Below, one piece after another: positions 15,110 through 23,218 of a DNA stretch of 32,165 bases. The DNA lies in the NCBI GenBank assembly GCA_964571145.1, contig CAZNAP010000021.1, forward strand, positions 1 to 32,165. Direction: 5' to 3'. Made by a program: the position numbers and the translations under genes. Below the pieces are notes generated by a model. The model saw only the letters and a program-made list of their open reading frames with translations. It made no database searches and was not told where the DNA came from. This stretch comes from Suilimivivens sp964571145. Its GTDB lineage: Bacteria > Bacillota > Clostridia > Lachnospirales > Lachnospiraceae. Numbering within the stretch: the first letter of the stretch is position 1; each line of letters opens with the position of its first letter.

Positions 15110-15619
15110 ATGAGTGCAATGATATCAGGAAATTTTAATTTTGCAAATGCTTATCAGGCCGGTGGTTATGCCGCTACTTCTCCTGTTTCAGGTACACCGG
15201 ATGCAAAGGGTGTTGTTAATCCCAATGAATCCACCAAGGTTGCTCCGGGGCGTAAATCCTCTCCGGCTGAATGTGAAACCTGCGCAAACCGCAAGTATCA
15301 AGATGGTTCTGATGAAATGGTTTCTTTTAAATCCGCTGCTCATATTTCTCCGGAAGCATCTGCATCCAGAGTTAGAGCGCACGAACAAGAGCATGTCAGC
15401 AACGCCTTTTCCGAAGCTGCTCGCAAAGGTGGCAAGGTACTTGCTGCCAATGTAACGTTAAAAACCGCTATTTGTCCTGAGTGTGGACGCAGCTATGTAG
15501 CCGGTGGTACAACTGCCACCAAGATTAAATATCCAAATGAGTCTCATCCCTATATGCAAAACCGGAAATCAGCAGATACAGCTTCACTAAAAGGTCAAAA
15601 TGTGAATCTGGCTGTTTAG
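15110..15619 (+). CDS. Small HEQEH-motif putative zinc metalloprotease-like protein
   Basis: The 169-residue protein has a low-complexity N-terminus (to about residue 50), a CETC pair (55-58) leading into ANRKYQDGSDEMVSF, the HExxH-type motif HEQEH (91-95) in RVRAHEQEHVSNAF, and a second pair CPEC (122-125) in AICPECGRSYVAGGTT. HExxH suggests a zincin active site, and the four cysteines suggest a second, structural zinc. The AHEQEH context recalls the SprA-related putative metalloproteases, but no substrate is known. There is no signal peptide. A GTG at 15092 is in frame, but AAAGGAG seven bases before the ATG at 15110 decides the start. Its neighbours are two membrane proteins of unknown function. 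Confidence 0.82.
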   Translation: MSAMISGNFNFANAYQAGGYAATSPVSGTPDAKGVVNPNESTKVAPGRKSSPAECETCANRKYQDGSDEMVSFKSAAHISPEASASRVRAHEQEHVSNAFSEAARKGGKVLAANVTLKTAICPECGRSYVAGGTTATKIKYPNESHPYMQNRKSADTASLKGQNVNLAV

Positions 15620-15661
15620 AATGTTGTTTAGAATGTAATAAAGATTAACAGGAGTAACTAA

Positions 15662-16402
15662 ATGAATCCATATTTATCATCTGCCAGTTTAAAAGCAATG
15701 GCAAAAGGGCAATTACTTGGAAAATACGGAACTGCAGTTGGCGCTTATCTTCTCCACTTCCTCTGCCTTTATCCGATTACCATATCTGTTTCCTTATTAA
15801 TTAACCCAATTTCTATAAAAAATGTAATCATATCCTGTATGCTTGCTTCTCTAGTAGAAGTATTTGCAGGCTTTTTTATTGCAGGCGAAGTTTGTATCTA
15901 CCTGAAAATCGCTTGTAATCAGCCCGTTTTTGTAGTCAACCTATTCACTTGTTTTAGGGAAAATCCAAAAAAAGTACTCTGCATTCAAGCTGTGATTGCA
16001 GGGATTTCACTCATTAGTAACCTACCGACTTCCATAGTCGGCGTCTTCTTGGATGTTACCAAACCAGATGCTTCTGTATTTCTGGCTTATGCAGTATTAT
16101 TTGTTCTTGGACTTGTCGTTACGATTGTAACCGGATTATTTTTATCTCAGGTTTATTTCCTGATGTTGGACTTTCCTGAATATACCCCCCAACAGCTGCT
16201 TCAATTGAGTATACGGCTGATGAGAGGTAATATAGGACGTCTTTTCTATATTCAGTTATCCTTTATCCCGCTTTATCTTCTGGGATTTCTTTCTTGCGGA
16301 ATCGGTTTACTGTGGTTGTTGCCTTATGTGCAAGCTACCAAAACAAATTTTTATCTTGACTTAATTAAGAAGAGCTCTGTATCCACTTCAAATATGCATT
16401 AA
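15662..16402 (+). CDS. DUF975-like integral membrane protein
   Basis: Function unknown. The 246-residue protein has about five to six hydrophobic segments and the features of the DUF975 group: an N-terminal SSASLKAMAKGQLLGKYG helix, a GEVCIYLKIA loop after the second helix, and a C-terminal SLRLM-like segment (LSIRLMRGNIGRLFYIQLSFIPL) followed by GLLWLLPYVQATKTNFY. AGGAG lies seven bases before the ATG. It is the third gene of the plus-strand run. Its last 38 bp overlap the 3' end of prfB on the other strand, and no terminator is visible for either gene. Confidence 0.8.
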   Translation: MNPYLSSASLKAMAKGQLLGKYGTAVGAYLLHFLCLYPITISVSLLINPISIKNVIISCMLASLVEVFAGFFIAGEVCIYLKIACNQPVFVVNLFTCFRENPKKVLCIQAVIAGISLISNLPTSIVGVFLDVTKPDASVFLAYAVLFVLGLVVTIVTGLFLSQVYFLMLDFPEYTPQQLLQLSIRLMRGNIGRLFYIQLSFIPLYLLGFLSCGIGLLWLLPYVQATKTNFYLDLIKKSSVSTSNMH

Positions 16403-17475
16403 TAAAGATATCTATAGCTCCGTCCATTACTGCATCTACATTTCCTGTTTCCGCATTGGTTCTGTGATCCTTCACCATGGTATAGGGTTGCATCACATAG
16501 GAACGAATCTGATTGCCCCAGCCAATTTCTTTTACTTCACCACGAATATCTGACAACTTTTCAGCATTTGCTTCCTTTTGGATAATGAACAGCTTTGCCT
16601 TCAACATCTGCATCGCTTTGTCTTTATTTTGAAACTGAGAGCGTTCATTCTGGCACTGCACCACTACGCCTGTAGGAATATGCGTAATACGAATTGCCGA
16701 AGAAGTTTTATTAATATGCTGACCACCTGCACCACTGCTTCGATAGGTGTCAATCCTCAAATCATCATCATTAATTTCAACATCTACATCTTCTTCAATA
16801 GCCGGCATAACATCCAGTGAGACAAAAGAAGTCTGCCTCTTTCCCTGTGCATTAAAAGGAGAAATGCGCACTAATCTGTGTACACCCTTCTCTGATTTTA
16901 AGTAGCCATATGCATTTACGCCATTGACTTGAAAAGTCACTGACTTGATTCCGGCCTCATCACCATCCAAATAGTCCAGTACTTCAACCGAAAAGCCTTT
17001 TCGTTCCGCCCATCTGGTATACATACGGTACAGCATTGCACACCAGTCGCAGCTTTCTGTTCCACCTGCTCCGGCATTCAACTTTAAAATCGCATTATTA
17101 TTATCATACTCATCTGATAACAGAGTACTGATTCGAATATCTTCAAAGGTAGCTATAAATTCATCCAATTCATTCCGAATATCAGCCACTAACTGAACAT
17201 CTTCTTCCTCGTACCCCATTTCAATCAGTGTTTCAATATCTTCATATTGCGTTTCTAGTCCCAGAATTGTATCCATCGAATCTTTCAGGTTTTTTAATTC
17301 CTTCATTTTTTGATTCGACAAATCCGGATTGTCCCAAAAACCAGGCGCTTCCATTTCCCGTTCTAATTCTTCTATCTTCTTTGACTTATTTGCTAAGTCA
17401 AAGTGAATCCCTCACTTCCGCTAAAGGGCTTTTGTAGGTCTGTAATTCAGATTTCATTTGGTCTAATTCCACCAC
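16365..17475 (-). CDS. prfB: Peptide chain release factor 2, with programmed +1 frameshift
   Basis: RF2 ends translation at UGA and UAA codons. The reading frame is in two parts. The first, from GTG at 17475, runs 25 codons (…PLAEVRDSL) to a TGA at 17398-17400. Shifting +1 at CTT-TGA-C continues as DLANKSKKIEELEREMEAPG in the frame ending at 16365, for a total of about 369 residues, normal for RF2. Seen directly: CTT TGA C preceded by AGGGAT (17407-17412), the usual frameshift site with a weaker Shine-Dalgarno-like element than AGGGGG. The protein carries the RF2-specific SPF tripeptide (VRISPFNAQ) and the GGQ loop (SSGAGGQHINKT). A second GTG three bases later is an equally possible start. 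It follows secA by 75 bp, the common operon order. Confidence 0.95.
17398..17412 (-). promoter_or_regulatory. prfB: prfB programmed frameshift site
   Basis: On the minus strand AGGGAT-TCA-CTT-TGA-C: an internal Shine-Dalgarno-like element three bases before the CUU slippery codon and an in-frame UGA. Low RF2 allows the +1 slip, giving autoregulation. AGGGAT is a poorer match to anti-SD than the canonical AGGGGG. Confidence 0.93.
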
Positions 17476-17550
17476 CTTGCGTCACCTCTTTCCTATTATA
17501 AAGTACATTCAATCATTAAAATAATAACCTGTTATAGATTTTCGTGTCTG

Positions 17551-20118
17551 TTATGCCTTTTTGCCACAACACTGTTTATACTTCAAACCACTTCCACAAG
17601 GGCAGGGATCATTGGGATATACTTTTGCAACGTCTCTCTTAACCGGTGCCTTAGCAACAGAATCGTCCTTATTGGTGCCGGTCACTTTAGCAACCTGCTC
17701 TCTTTCTACTTTCTGTTCAACTTTTACGTGGAATAACAGTCTAACGGTCTCTTCACGAATATTCTGTGTCATCTCGTCAAACATTTCATATCCGCTGAGT
17801 TTGTATTCTACCAAAGGATCTCTTTGTCCATAGGCCTGTAAACCTACACCCTGACGAAGCTGATCCATATCATCAATATGATCCATCCACTTTCTGTCAA
17901 TTACTTTCAGTAAAATCACGCGCTCCAGCTCACGGATTGCTTCTGCTTCCGGGAACTCAGCTTCTTTTGCTTCGTATAATTTAACTGCTTCTTCTTTCAG
18001 TTGTTGCTTTAATGCATTCTTGCGAGGTGTATTGATACGTCCTCTGCTAACAGGCTTAAGCGGAATAGTAGGCAGTAGCAGTGTATTTAACTCATCTAAA
18101 TCCCACTCTTCGTAAACAGTATCATCACCGATGACAATATCTACTGTATTTTCCGTAATATCGGTAATCATCTTATAAATAACATCACGCATGCTTTCGC
18201 CTTCCAATACACGACGTCTTTCTTCATAGATGATTTCTCTTTGTTCATTCATAACCTGATCGTATTCCAACAAGTTCTTTCTGATACCAAAGTTATTGCT
18301 TTCAATTTTCTTCTGAGCAGATTCTATAGCATTAGATAATGCTTTATGCTGAATTTCCTGATTTTCCGGAATACCCAGTGTATTAAACATACTAATCAGA
18401 CGCTCGGAACCAAATAAGCGCATTAATTCATCTTCCAATGAAATATAGAATTTGGATTCCCCTGGGTCACCCTGACGTCCGGCACGACCACGCAGCTGAT
18501 TATCAATACGTCTGGATTCATGACGCTCGGTACCAATAATCTTCAAACCGCCTGCTGCCTTAGATATCTCGTCCAACTTAATATCCGTACCACGACCAGC
18601 CATATTGGTTGCAATTGTAACGGCTCCGTGTACACCCGCTCCAGCAACGATTTCAGCTTCCATTTCATGGAATTTTGCATTTAAGACATAATGCTTTACA
18701 CCCTGTCTGGTCAGCATTCTACTAATTTCTTCTGAAGCTTCTATTGTAATGGTACCTACCAGTACCGGTTGGTCTTTCGCATGTGCTTCTTTGATTGCTT
18801 CAACGATTGCATACAGTTTTTCTTTTCTTGTTTTGAATACCGCATCCTGTAAGTCCATACGTGCAACAGGTACATTGGTGGGTATTTCAATAACATCCAT
18901 GCCGTAGATATCACGGAATTCTTTTTCCTCTGTTAATGCAGTACCGGTCATGCCGGCTTTCTTTTCAAATTTATTAAAGAAGTTCTGGAATGTAATGGTT
19001 GCCAGAGTCTTACTTTCACGTTTTACTTTTACATGTTCCTTTGCTTCAATCGCCTGATGCAAACCGTCAGAATAACGACGTCCGGGCATGATACGTCCGG
19101 TAAATTCATCTACGATTAAAACCTGATCATCTTTAACCACATAATCCTGATCACGGAACATCAGGTTATGTGCACGCAGTGCCAAAATAATATTATGTTG
19201 AATTTCAATATTGTCCGGTTCAGCAAGATTATCGATATTAAAGAATTTTTCGACTCTCTCTACGCCCTGTGCAGTAAGATTAATCACTTTGTCTTTCTCG
19301 TTAACAACAAAATCGCCGGTCTCTTCTCTTTCCACACCCATGATGGCATCCATTTTACTTAAATCTTGCATATCCTCGCCACGCTTCATTTGTCTGGCAA
19401 GCGTATCACAGATTTCATAAAGTTTCGTGGATTTGCCACTTTGACCGGATATAATCAAAGGAGTTCTGGCTTCATCAATGAGTACGGAATCCACTTCATC
19501 CACAATGGCATAATGTAAATCACGTAAAACAAGTTGTTCCTTATAGATCACCATGTTATCTCGTAGGTAATCAAATCCCAATTCATTATTTGTTACATAG
19601 GTAATATCTTTGTTATATGCTTCCCGTCTCTCATCAGGCGTCATGGCATTTAATACAACGCCTACAGTCAGACCTAAAAACCGATGTACTTCGCCCATCC
19701 ACTCGGCATCACGCTTTGCCAGGTAATCATTAACTGTTACAATATGTACTCCTTTGCCTTCCAAAGCATTCAAGTAAGCCGGCATAGTGGATAACAATGT
19801 TTTTCCTTCACCTGTTTTCATTTCGGCGATACGCCCCTGATGCAGAATAATTGCACCAATCAACTGTACACGAAAAGGCTCCATTTTCAAAGCACGTTTC
19901 GCTGCTTCACGCACTACTGCATAAGCTTCCGGTAACAAATCATCCAGTGTTTCACCTTCTGATAAACGTTTCTTAAACTCTTCTGTCTTTGCTTTCAGTT
20001 CCTTGTCCGATAAAGCCTGCATATCAGGCCTCAGTGATTCTATTTTCTGTACGGTTCCTTCTATTCTCTTTAATTCTCTTTCGCTATGAGTACCAAATAT
20101 CTTATTAACTAAACTCAT
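17551..20118 (-). CDS. secA: Protein translocase ATPase SecA
   Basis: SecA drives preproteins through SecYEG. The 855-residue protein is full length: Walker A MKTGEGKT (about 103-110), DEVDS (Walker B, in VDEVDSVLIDEARTPLIISG), TNMAGRGTDIKL, helicase motif VI QLRGRAGRQGDPG, and the C-terminal SEC-C zinc motif CPCGSGLKYKQCC. The start is supported by GGAG six bases before the ATG. It is the first gene of the secA-prfB operon. Confidence 0.98.
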   Translation of the reverse strand: MSLVNKIFGTHSERELKRIEGTVQKIESLRPDMQALSDKELKAKTEEFKKRLSEGETLDDLLPEAYAVVREAAKRALKMEPFRVQLIGAIILHQGRIAEMKTGEGKTLLSTMPAYLNALEGKGVHIVTVNDYLAKRDAEWMGEVHRFLGLTVGVVLNAMTPDERREAYNKDITYVTNNELGFDYLRDNMVIYKEQLVLRDLHYAIVDEVDSVLIDEARTPLIISGQSGKSTKLYEICDTLARQMKRGEDMQDLSKMDAIMGVEREETGDFVVNEKDKVINLTAQGVERVEKFFNIDNLAEPDNIEIQHNIILALRAHNLMFRDQDYVVKDDQVLIVDEFTGRIMPGRRYSDGLHQAIEAKEHVKVKRESKTLATITFQNFFNKFEKKAGMTGTALTEEKEFRDIYGMDVIEIPTNVPVARMDLQDAVFKTRKEKLYAIVEAIKEAHAKDQPVLVGTITIEASEEISRMLTRQGVKHYVLNAKFHEMEAEIVAGAGVHGAVTIATNMAGRGTDIKLDEISKAAGGLKIIGTERHESRRIDNQLRGRAGRQGDPGESKFYISLEDELMRLFGSERLISMFNTLGIPENQEIQHKALSNAIESAQKKIESNNFGIRKNLLEYDQVMNEQREIIYEERRRVLEGESMRDVIYKMITDITENTVDIVIGDDTVYEEWDLDELNTLLLPTIPLKPVSRGRINTPRKNALKQQLKEEAVKLYEAKEAEFPEAEAIRELERVILLKVIDRKWMDHIDDMDQLRQGVGLQAYGQRDPLVEYKLSGYEMFDEMTQNIREETVRLLFHVKVEQKVEREQVAKVTGTNKDDSVAKAPVKRDVAKVYPNDPCPCGSGLKYKQCCGKKA

Positions 20119-20143
20119 TTTTTACTCCAATCTGTCTGTTTTA

Positions 20144-20200
20144 GCAGGCATATCCTGCCGGATTGTCTAGATTATATTGCAATTCAAATAAAAACTGCAA
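20144..20200 (-). promoter_or_regulatory. secA: Promoter and short leader hairpin of secA
   Basis: On the minus strand TTGCAG (20200-20195) and TATAAT (20176-20171) are 18 bp apart. The -35 lies inside the stem of the upstream gene's terminator. In the leader GCAGG and CCTGC pair around five bases (20144-20158). Confidence 0.55.
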
Positions 20201-20223
20201 ATCTTATTTTATCAGATTTGCAG
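20186..20223 (-). terminator. Terminator of the trpB-like gene
   Basis: CTGCAAATCT and AGATTTGCAG form a perfect 10-bp stem around nine bases, followed on the minus strand by TTTTTATTT. The opposite strand also has a T-rich tail (CTTTTATT), so it may act in both directions. Confidence 0.88.
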
Positions 20224-20289
20224 CTTTTATTCAACCATTCATAATATTCAGTTGATTCTTTACAAAATGTTTATTTTTGAGTTTCTTTC

Positions 20290-21678
20290 TTAGATTTCAT
20301 TTCCCGGGAACTGTGGAATACCCGCCAAGCCCTTAGCTAAATCTTCATCTGAAGGAATATAATCAGACATCTCACCATTGTTATATCTTTCGTATGCTTT
20401 CATATCAAAATAACCGGTTCCGGTCAGACCAAAGAGAATTGTCTTTTCCTCACCTGTTTCCTTACATTTTAAAGCTTCATCAATCGCTACGCGAATTGCA
20501 TGGGAGCTCTCTGGTGCAGGCAAAATACCTTCTACTCTGGCGAACTCTTCTGCTGCTGCGAAGACGGATGTCTGTTCTACACTAGTTGCTTCCATATAAC
20601 CATCATGATACAGCTGAGATAAAACAGAACTCATACCATGATAACGAAGACCTCCTGCATGGTTTGGAGCAGGGATAAAGCCGCTGCCCAACGTATACAT
20701 TTTAGCTAAAGGACATACTTTTCCGGTATCACAGAAGTCATATACAAATTTACCTCTGGTAAGGCTCGGGCAAGAAGCAGGTTCAACTGCTATAAAGCGA
20801 TAATCAGCTTCGCCTCTTAATTTCTCACCCATAAAAGGTGCAATTAAACCACCCAGATTAGAACCGCCACCGGCACAGCCAATAATAATATCCGGCTTGA
20901 TTCCATATTTATCCATGGCTGCTTTGGATTCCAATCCAATAACTGACTGATGAAGCAATACCTGTGTCAGCACGGAACCAAGTACATAACGGTAACCTTC
21001 CTGACTGGTTGCTGCTTCCACTGCTTCCGAAATGGCACATCCAAGACTTCCTGTAGTACCGGGGAATTCCTCTAATATTTTTCTTCCCACATTAGTTGTA
21101 TTGGAAGGTGAAGGAGTTACGTTCGCTCCATAAGTTCTCATTACCTCTCTTCTGAACGGTTTCTGTTCGTAAGAACATTTCACCATGTAAACCTGGCAAT
21201 CCAGATTCAAATAAGCACATGCCATGGAAAGCGCTGTTCCCCATTGTCCTGCTCCGGTTTCAGTAGTCACACCTTTAAGACCCTGCTTCTTAGCGTAATA
21301 AGCCTGCGCAATAGCTGAATTCAATTTGTGGCTGCCACTGGTGTTGTTGCCTTCAAATTTATAGTAGATTTTTGCAGGTGTCTGCAGTTTTTCTTCCAAG
21401 CAGTATGCACGTACTAGTGGTGAAGGACGGTACATTTTATAGAAGTTTCTAATTTCCTCCGGAATTTCAAAATAGGGAGTGGTATCATCCAGTTCCTGTT
21501 TGCTTAATTCATCGCAGAAAATGTGTCTTAATTCTTCGTAGGTCACCGGTTTTAAAGTGCCGGGATTTAAGATTGGTGCCGGTTTGTTTTTCATATCAGC
21601 ACGCAGATTATACCAGCTCTTTGGCATCTCATTTTCTTCCAGATAAATTTTGTAAGGGATTTTCTTTGTTTCACTCAT
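20290..21678 (-). CDS. Tryptophan synthase beta-like PLP enzyme (TrpB2 type)
   Basis: Predicted to make tryptophan from indole and serine using pyridoxal phosphate. The 462 residues are longer than TrpB1 (about 400) and match the TrpB2 group, which often acts without a TrpA partner. Visible features are the PLP lysine in NNTSGSHKLNSAIAQAYYAK, the ETGAGQWG segment (TrpB1 has ETGAGQHG), the phosphate-binding glycine loop IGCAGGGSNLGG, the loop LGSGFIPAPNHAGGLRYHG and a late LFGLTGTGYFD. AAAGGAGG lies eight bases before the ATG. The upstream T-box has a UGG specifier, so it should be induced when charged tRNA-Trp is low. No other trp gene is adjacent, which suits indole salvage. Confidence 0.92.
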   Translation of the reverse strand: MSETKKIPYKIYLEENEMPKSWYNLRADMKNKPAPILNPGTLKPVTYEELRHIFCDELSKQELDDTTPYFEIPEEIRNFYKMYRPSPLVRAYCLEEKLQTPAKIYYKFEGNNTSGSHKLNSAIAQAYYAKKQGLKGVTTETGAGQWGTALSMACAYLNLDCQVYMVKCSYEQKPFRREVMRTYGANVTPSPSNTTNVGRKILEEFPGTTGSLGCAISEAVEAATSQEGYRYVLGSVLTQVLLHQSVIGLESKAAMDKYGIKPDIIIGCAGGGSNLGGLIAPFMGEKLRGEADYRFIAVEPASCPSLTRGKFVYDFCDTGKVCPLAKMYTLGSGFIPAPNHAGGLRYHGMSSVLSQLYHDGYMEATSVEQTSVFAAAEEFARVEGILPAPESSHAIRVAIDEALKCKETGEEKTILFGLTGTGYFDMKAYERYNNGEMSDYIPSDEDLAKGLAGIPQFPGNEI

Positions 21679-21794
21679 TGCTTTTTCCTCCTTTTGCAGG
21701 CTGCTTCTTACAGCCCTCTCTCAAAAAATTTGATAGTGTCGAACTGGAAAAGGCGTTTGTTCAGATTCGCAGCAGAGCTGCTCATTATACGCAC

Positions 21795-21831
21795 AAAAAA
21801 CTCCTATCCCAGTTTCATGCTGGGACAGGAG
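21795..21831 (-). terminator. T-box terminator of the trpB-like leader
   Basis: On the minus strand CTCCTGTCCCAG and CTGGGATAGGAG pair (one G-U type pair) around a short loop, followed by TTTTTT. The T-box antiterminator would compete with it. Confidence 0.92.
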
Positions 21832-22068
21832 TAAAAGTTTCCTGCGGTGCCACCCGGCTTGATGTGAAAATACACATCCGCTCATCGCATACTATCATAT
21901 GCTCAATTTGTTAACGAAGTATCCTCTCCGTCTCGTCTACTAATATCTTCGACTCGCCCTCAGAAGCCCATTCTCCTAAGCTGTTCATGCCGATTCACAC
22001 CCTTCTCGGCTCTCTGTGATGAACTAAATCCTTACGGATTAACCTAAAATACTTACTCTTCCTCAACG
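21796..22068 (-). ncRNA. Tryptophan-specific T-box leader
   Basis: On the minus strand Stem I begins at GAGGAAGAGTAAG, with the AGAGAG distal element and then the specifier loop GAA-UGG (UGG at 21968-21970). After the other stems comes the conserved T-box GGGTGGCACCGCAGG (21841-21855) and then the terminator. The UGG specifier follows the GAA element exactly as UAC does in the tyrS leader of this window. Uncharged tRNA-Trp should favour read-through. Confidence 0.93.
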
Positions 22069-22081
22069 GTTTATAGATTCT

Positions 22082-22110
22082 GTTTTACCACATGTTTTTG
22101 TAATTGTCAA
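22082..22110 (-). promoter_or_regulatory. Promoter of the T-box/trpB-like transcript
   Basis: On the minus strand TTGACA (22110-22105) and TAAAAC (22087-22082) are 17 bp apart, just before the T-box. It is divergent from the ptb promoter. Confidence 0.75.
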
Positions 22111-22131
22111 CTGCTACAAGAAATTTTTTTT

Positions 22132-22145
22132 GTGCCGAGTGACTA
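22132..22145 (-). repeat. Partial dispersed repeat between the trpB-like gene and ptb
   Basis: On the minus strand TAGTCACTCGGCAC matches the core of the dispersed repeat. It lies between two divergent promoters. Confidence 0.4.
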
Positions 22146-22164
22146 GAGAGTTTCATTAGGCATA

Positions 22165-22193
22165 TTGCGTTTTAGCTCAATCAGTGTTATTAT
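22165..22193 (+). promoter_or_regulatory. Promoter of ptb-buk
   Basis: TTGCGT (22165-22170) and TATTAT (22188-22193) are 17 bp apart, about 75 bp before the ptb start. Confidence 0.55.
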
Positions 22194-22266
22194 TTTAACG
22201 ATGTGCAAAATACGACGCTTTATGCGCCTAAAATACTAAAAAATTAAATACTATGAGGTGAAACAA

Positions 22267-23184
22267 ATGAGTAAAACATTTTCTGATTTAATTGCCAAAG
22301 TGAATGGATGTGGTATCAAAAAAGTTGCTGTAGCTGTTGCTCAGGACTCTGCCGTACTGGAAGCCGTAAAAGCTGCCCATGAAAGAAATATTGCTGATGC
22401 AATTCTGGTAGGTGATGAAGCTAAAATTCGCGAAATTGCTGCTTCTTTATCTATGGACTTAAGTAACTTCGAAATCATCAATGAAGAAGACACCACACAG
22501 GCTGCTCTGACAGCTGTAAAATTAGTACATGATGGCAAAGCTGATATGTATATGAAGGGATTGATTGATACAAAAGGCTTTTTGAAGAGCGTTCTTGACA
22601 AAGAAGTAGGTTTACGTACAGGCAAACCCCTGTCTCATGTCTGCGTATTTGATATCGAGGGCATTGATCATCTGCTTTTCTTAACCGACGTAGCTTTCAT
22701 TCCTTATCCTACATTAGAGGATAAAGTGAACATTATTAACAATACATTAGAAATCACTAAAGCTTGTGGCATTGAAAATCCTAAGGTTGCACCTCTTGCT
22801 GCTGTAGAAGTAGTCAATCCCAAAATGCCTGTTACCGTAGAAGCTGATGAACTGACCAAAATGAACCAAAATGGTGAGATTACCGGTTGCATCGTTGACG
22901 GCCCTCTTTCTTTGGATTTGGCTATTGATCCGGAAGCTGCTAAACATAAAGGTGCTATTGACCGCGCAATTCAAGGTGATGCCGACATCCTTCTTTTCCC
23001 TGACATTCATGCCGGAAATCTGGTTTACAAATGTCTGGTACACACCGCTAAGGTGATTAACGGAAATATTCTTACAGGAACGAAAGCACCCGTTATTTTA
23101 ACCTCTCGTTCCGATGATTTTGAAACCAAGGTAAATTCTATTGCTTTAGGTGCAGTTGTTGCCGAAGCAATGAAATCCAACTAG
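22267..23184 (+). CDS. ptb: Phosphate butyryltransferase
   Basis: Converts butyryl-CoA and phosphate to butyryl phosphate and CoA, the step before butyrate kinase in fermentative butyrate formation. The 305-residue protein has the fold and motifs of the phosphate acetyl/butyryltransferase family: ADAILVGDEAKI, KADMYMKGLIDTKGFLKSVLD, VDGPLSLDLAID and GDADILLFPDIHAGN. Length and the adjacent kinase favour Ptb over Pta. GTG at 22258 is in frame but is part of the binding site (GAGGTG); the ATG at 22267 lies six bases after it. buk follows after 34 bp. Related enzymes accept branched acyl-CoAs such as isobutyryl-CoA, which sequence alone cannot exclude. Confidence 0.92.
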   Translation: MSKTFSDLIAKVNGCGIKKVAVAVAQDSAVLEAVKAAHERNIADAILVGDEAKIREIAASLSMDLSNFEIINEEDTTQAALTAVKLVHDGKADMYMKGLIDTKGFLKSVLDKEVGLRTGKPLSHVCVFDIEGIDHLLFLTDVAFIPYPTLEDKVNIINNTLEITKACGIENPKVAPLAAVEVVNPKMPVTVEADELTKMNQNGEITGCIVDGPLSLDLAIDPEAAKHKGAIDRAIQGDADILLFPDIHAGNLVYKCLVHTAKVINGNILTGTKAPVILTSRSDDFETKVNSIALGAVVAEAMKSN

Positions 23185-23218
23185 TAAATAACAACCATAA
23201 TTTAATTGGAGGAAAAAG

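Noticed and set aside
17491..17500. TATAAT just upstream of prfB as a promoter
   Set aside because: It would put the transcript start inside the ribosome binding site and has no -35; co-transcription with secA is more likely.
21906..21918. GTTAAC-containing site resembling a Rex or redox operator near ptb-buk
   Set aside because: It lies inside the T-box leader on the opposite transcript, about 250 bp from the ptb promoter, and lacks the full inverted repeat.
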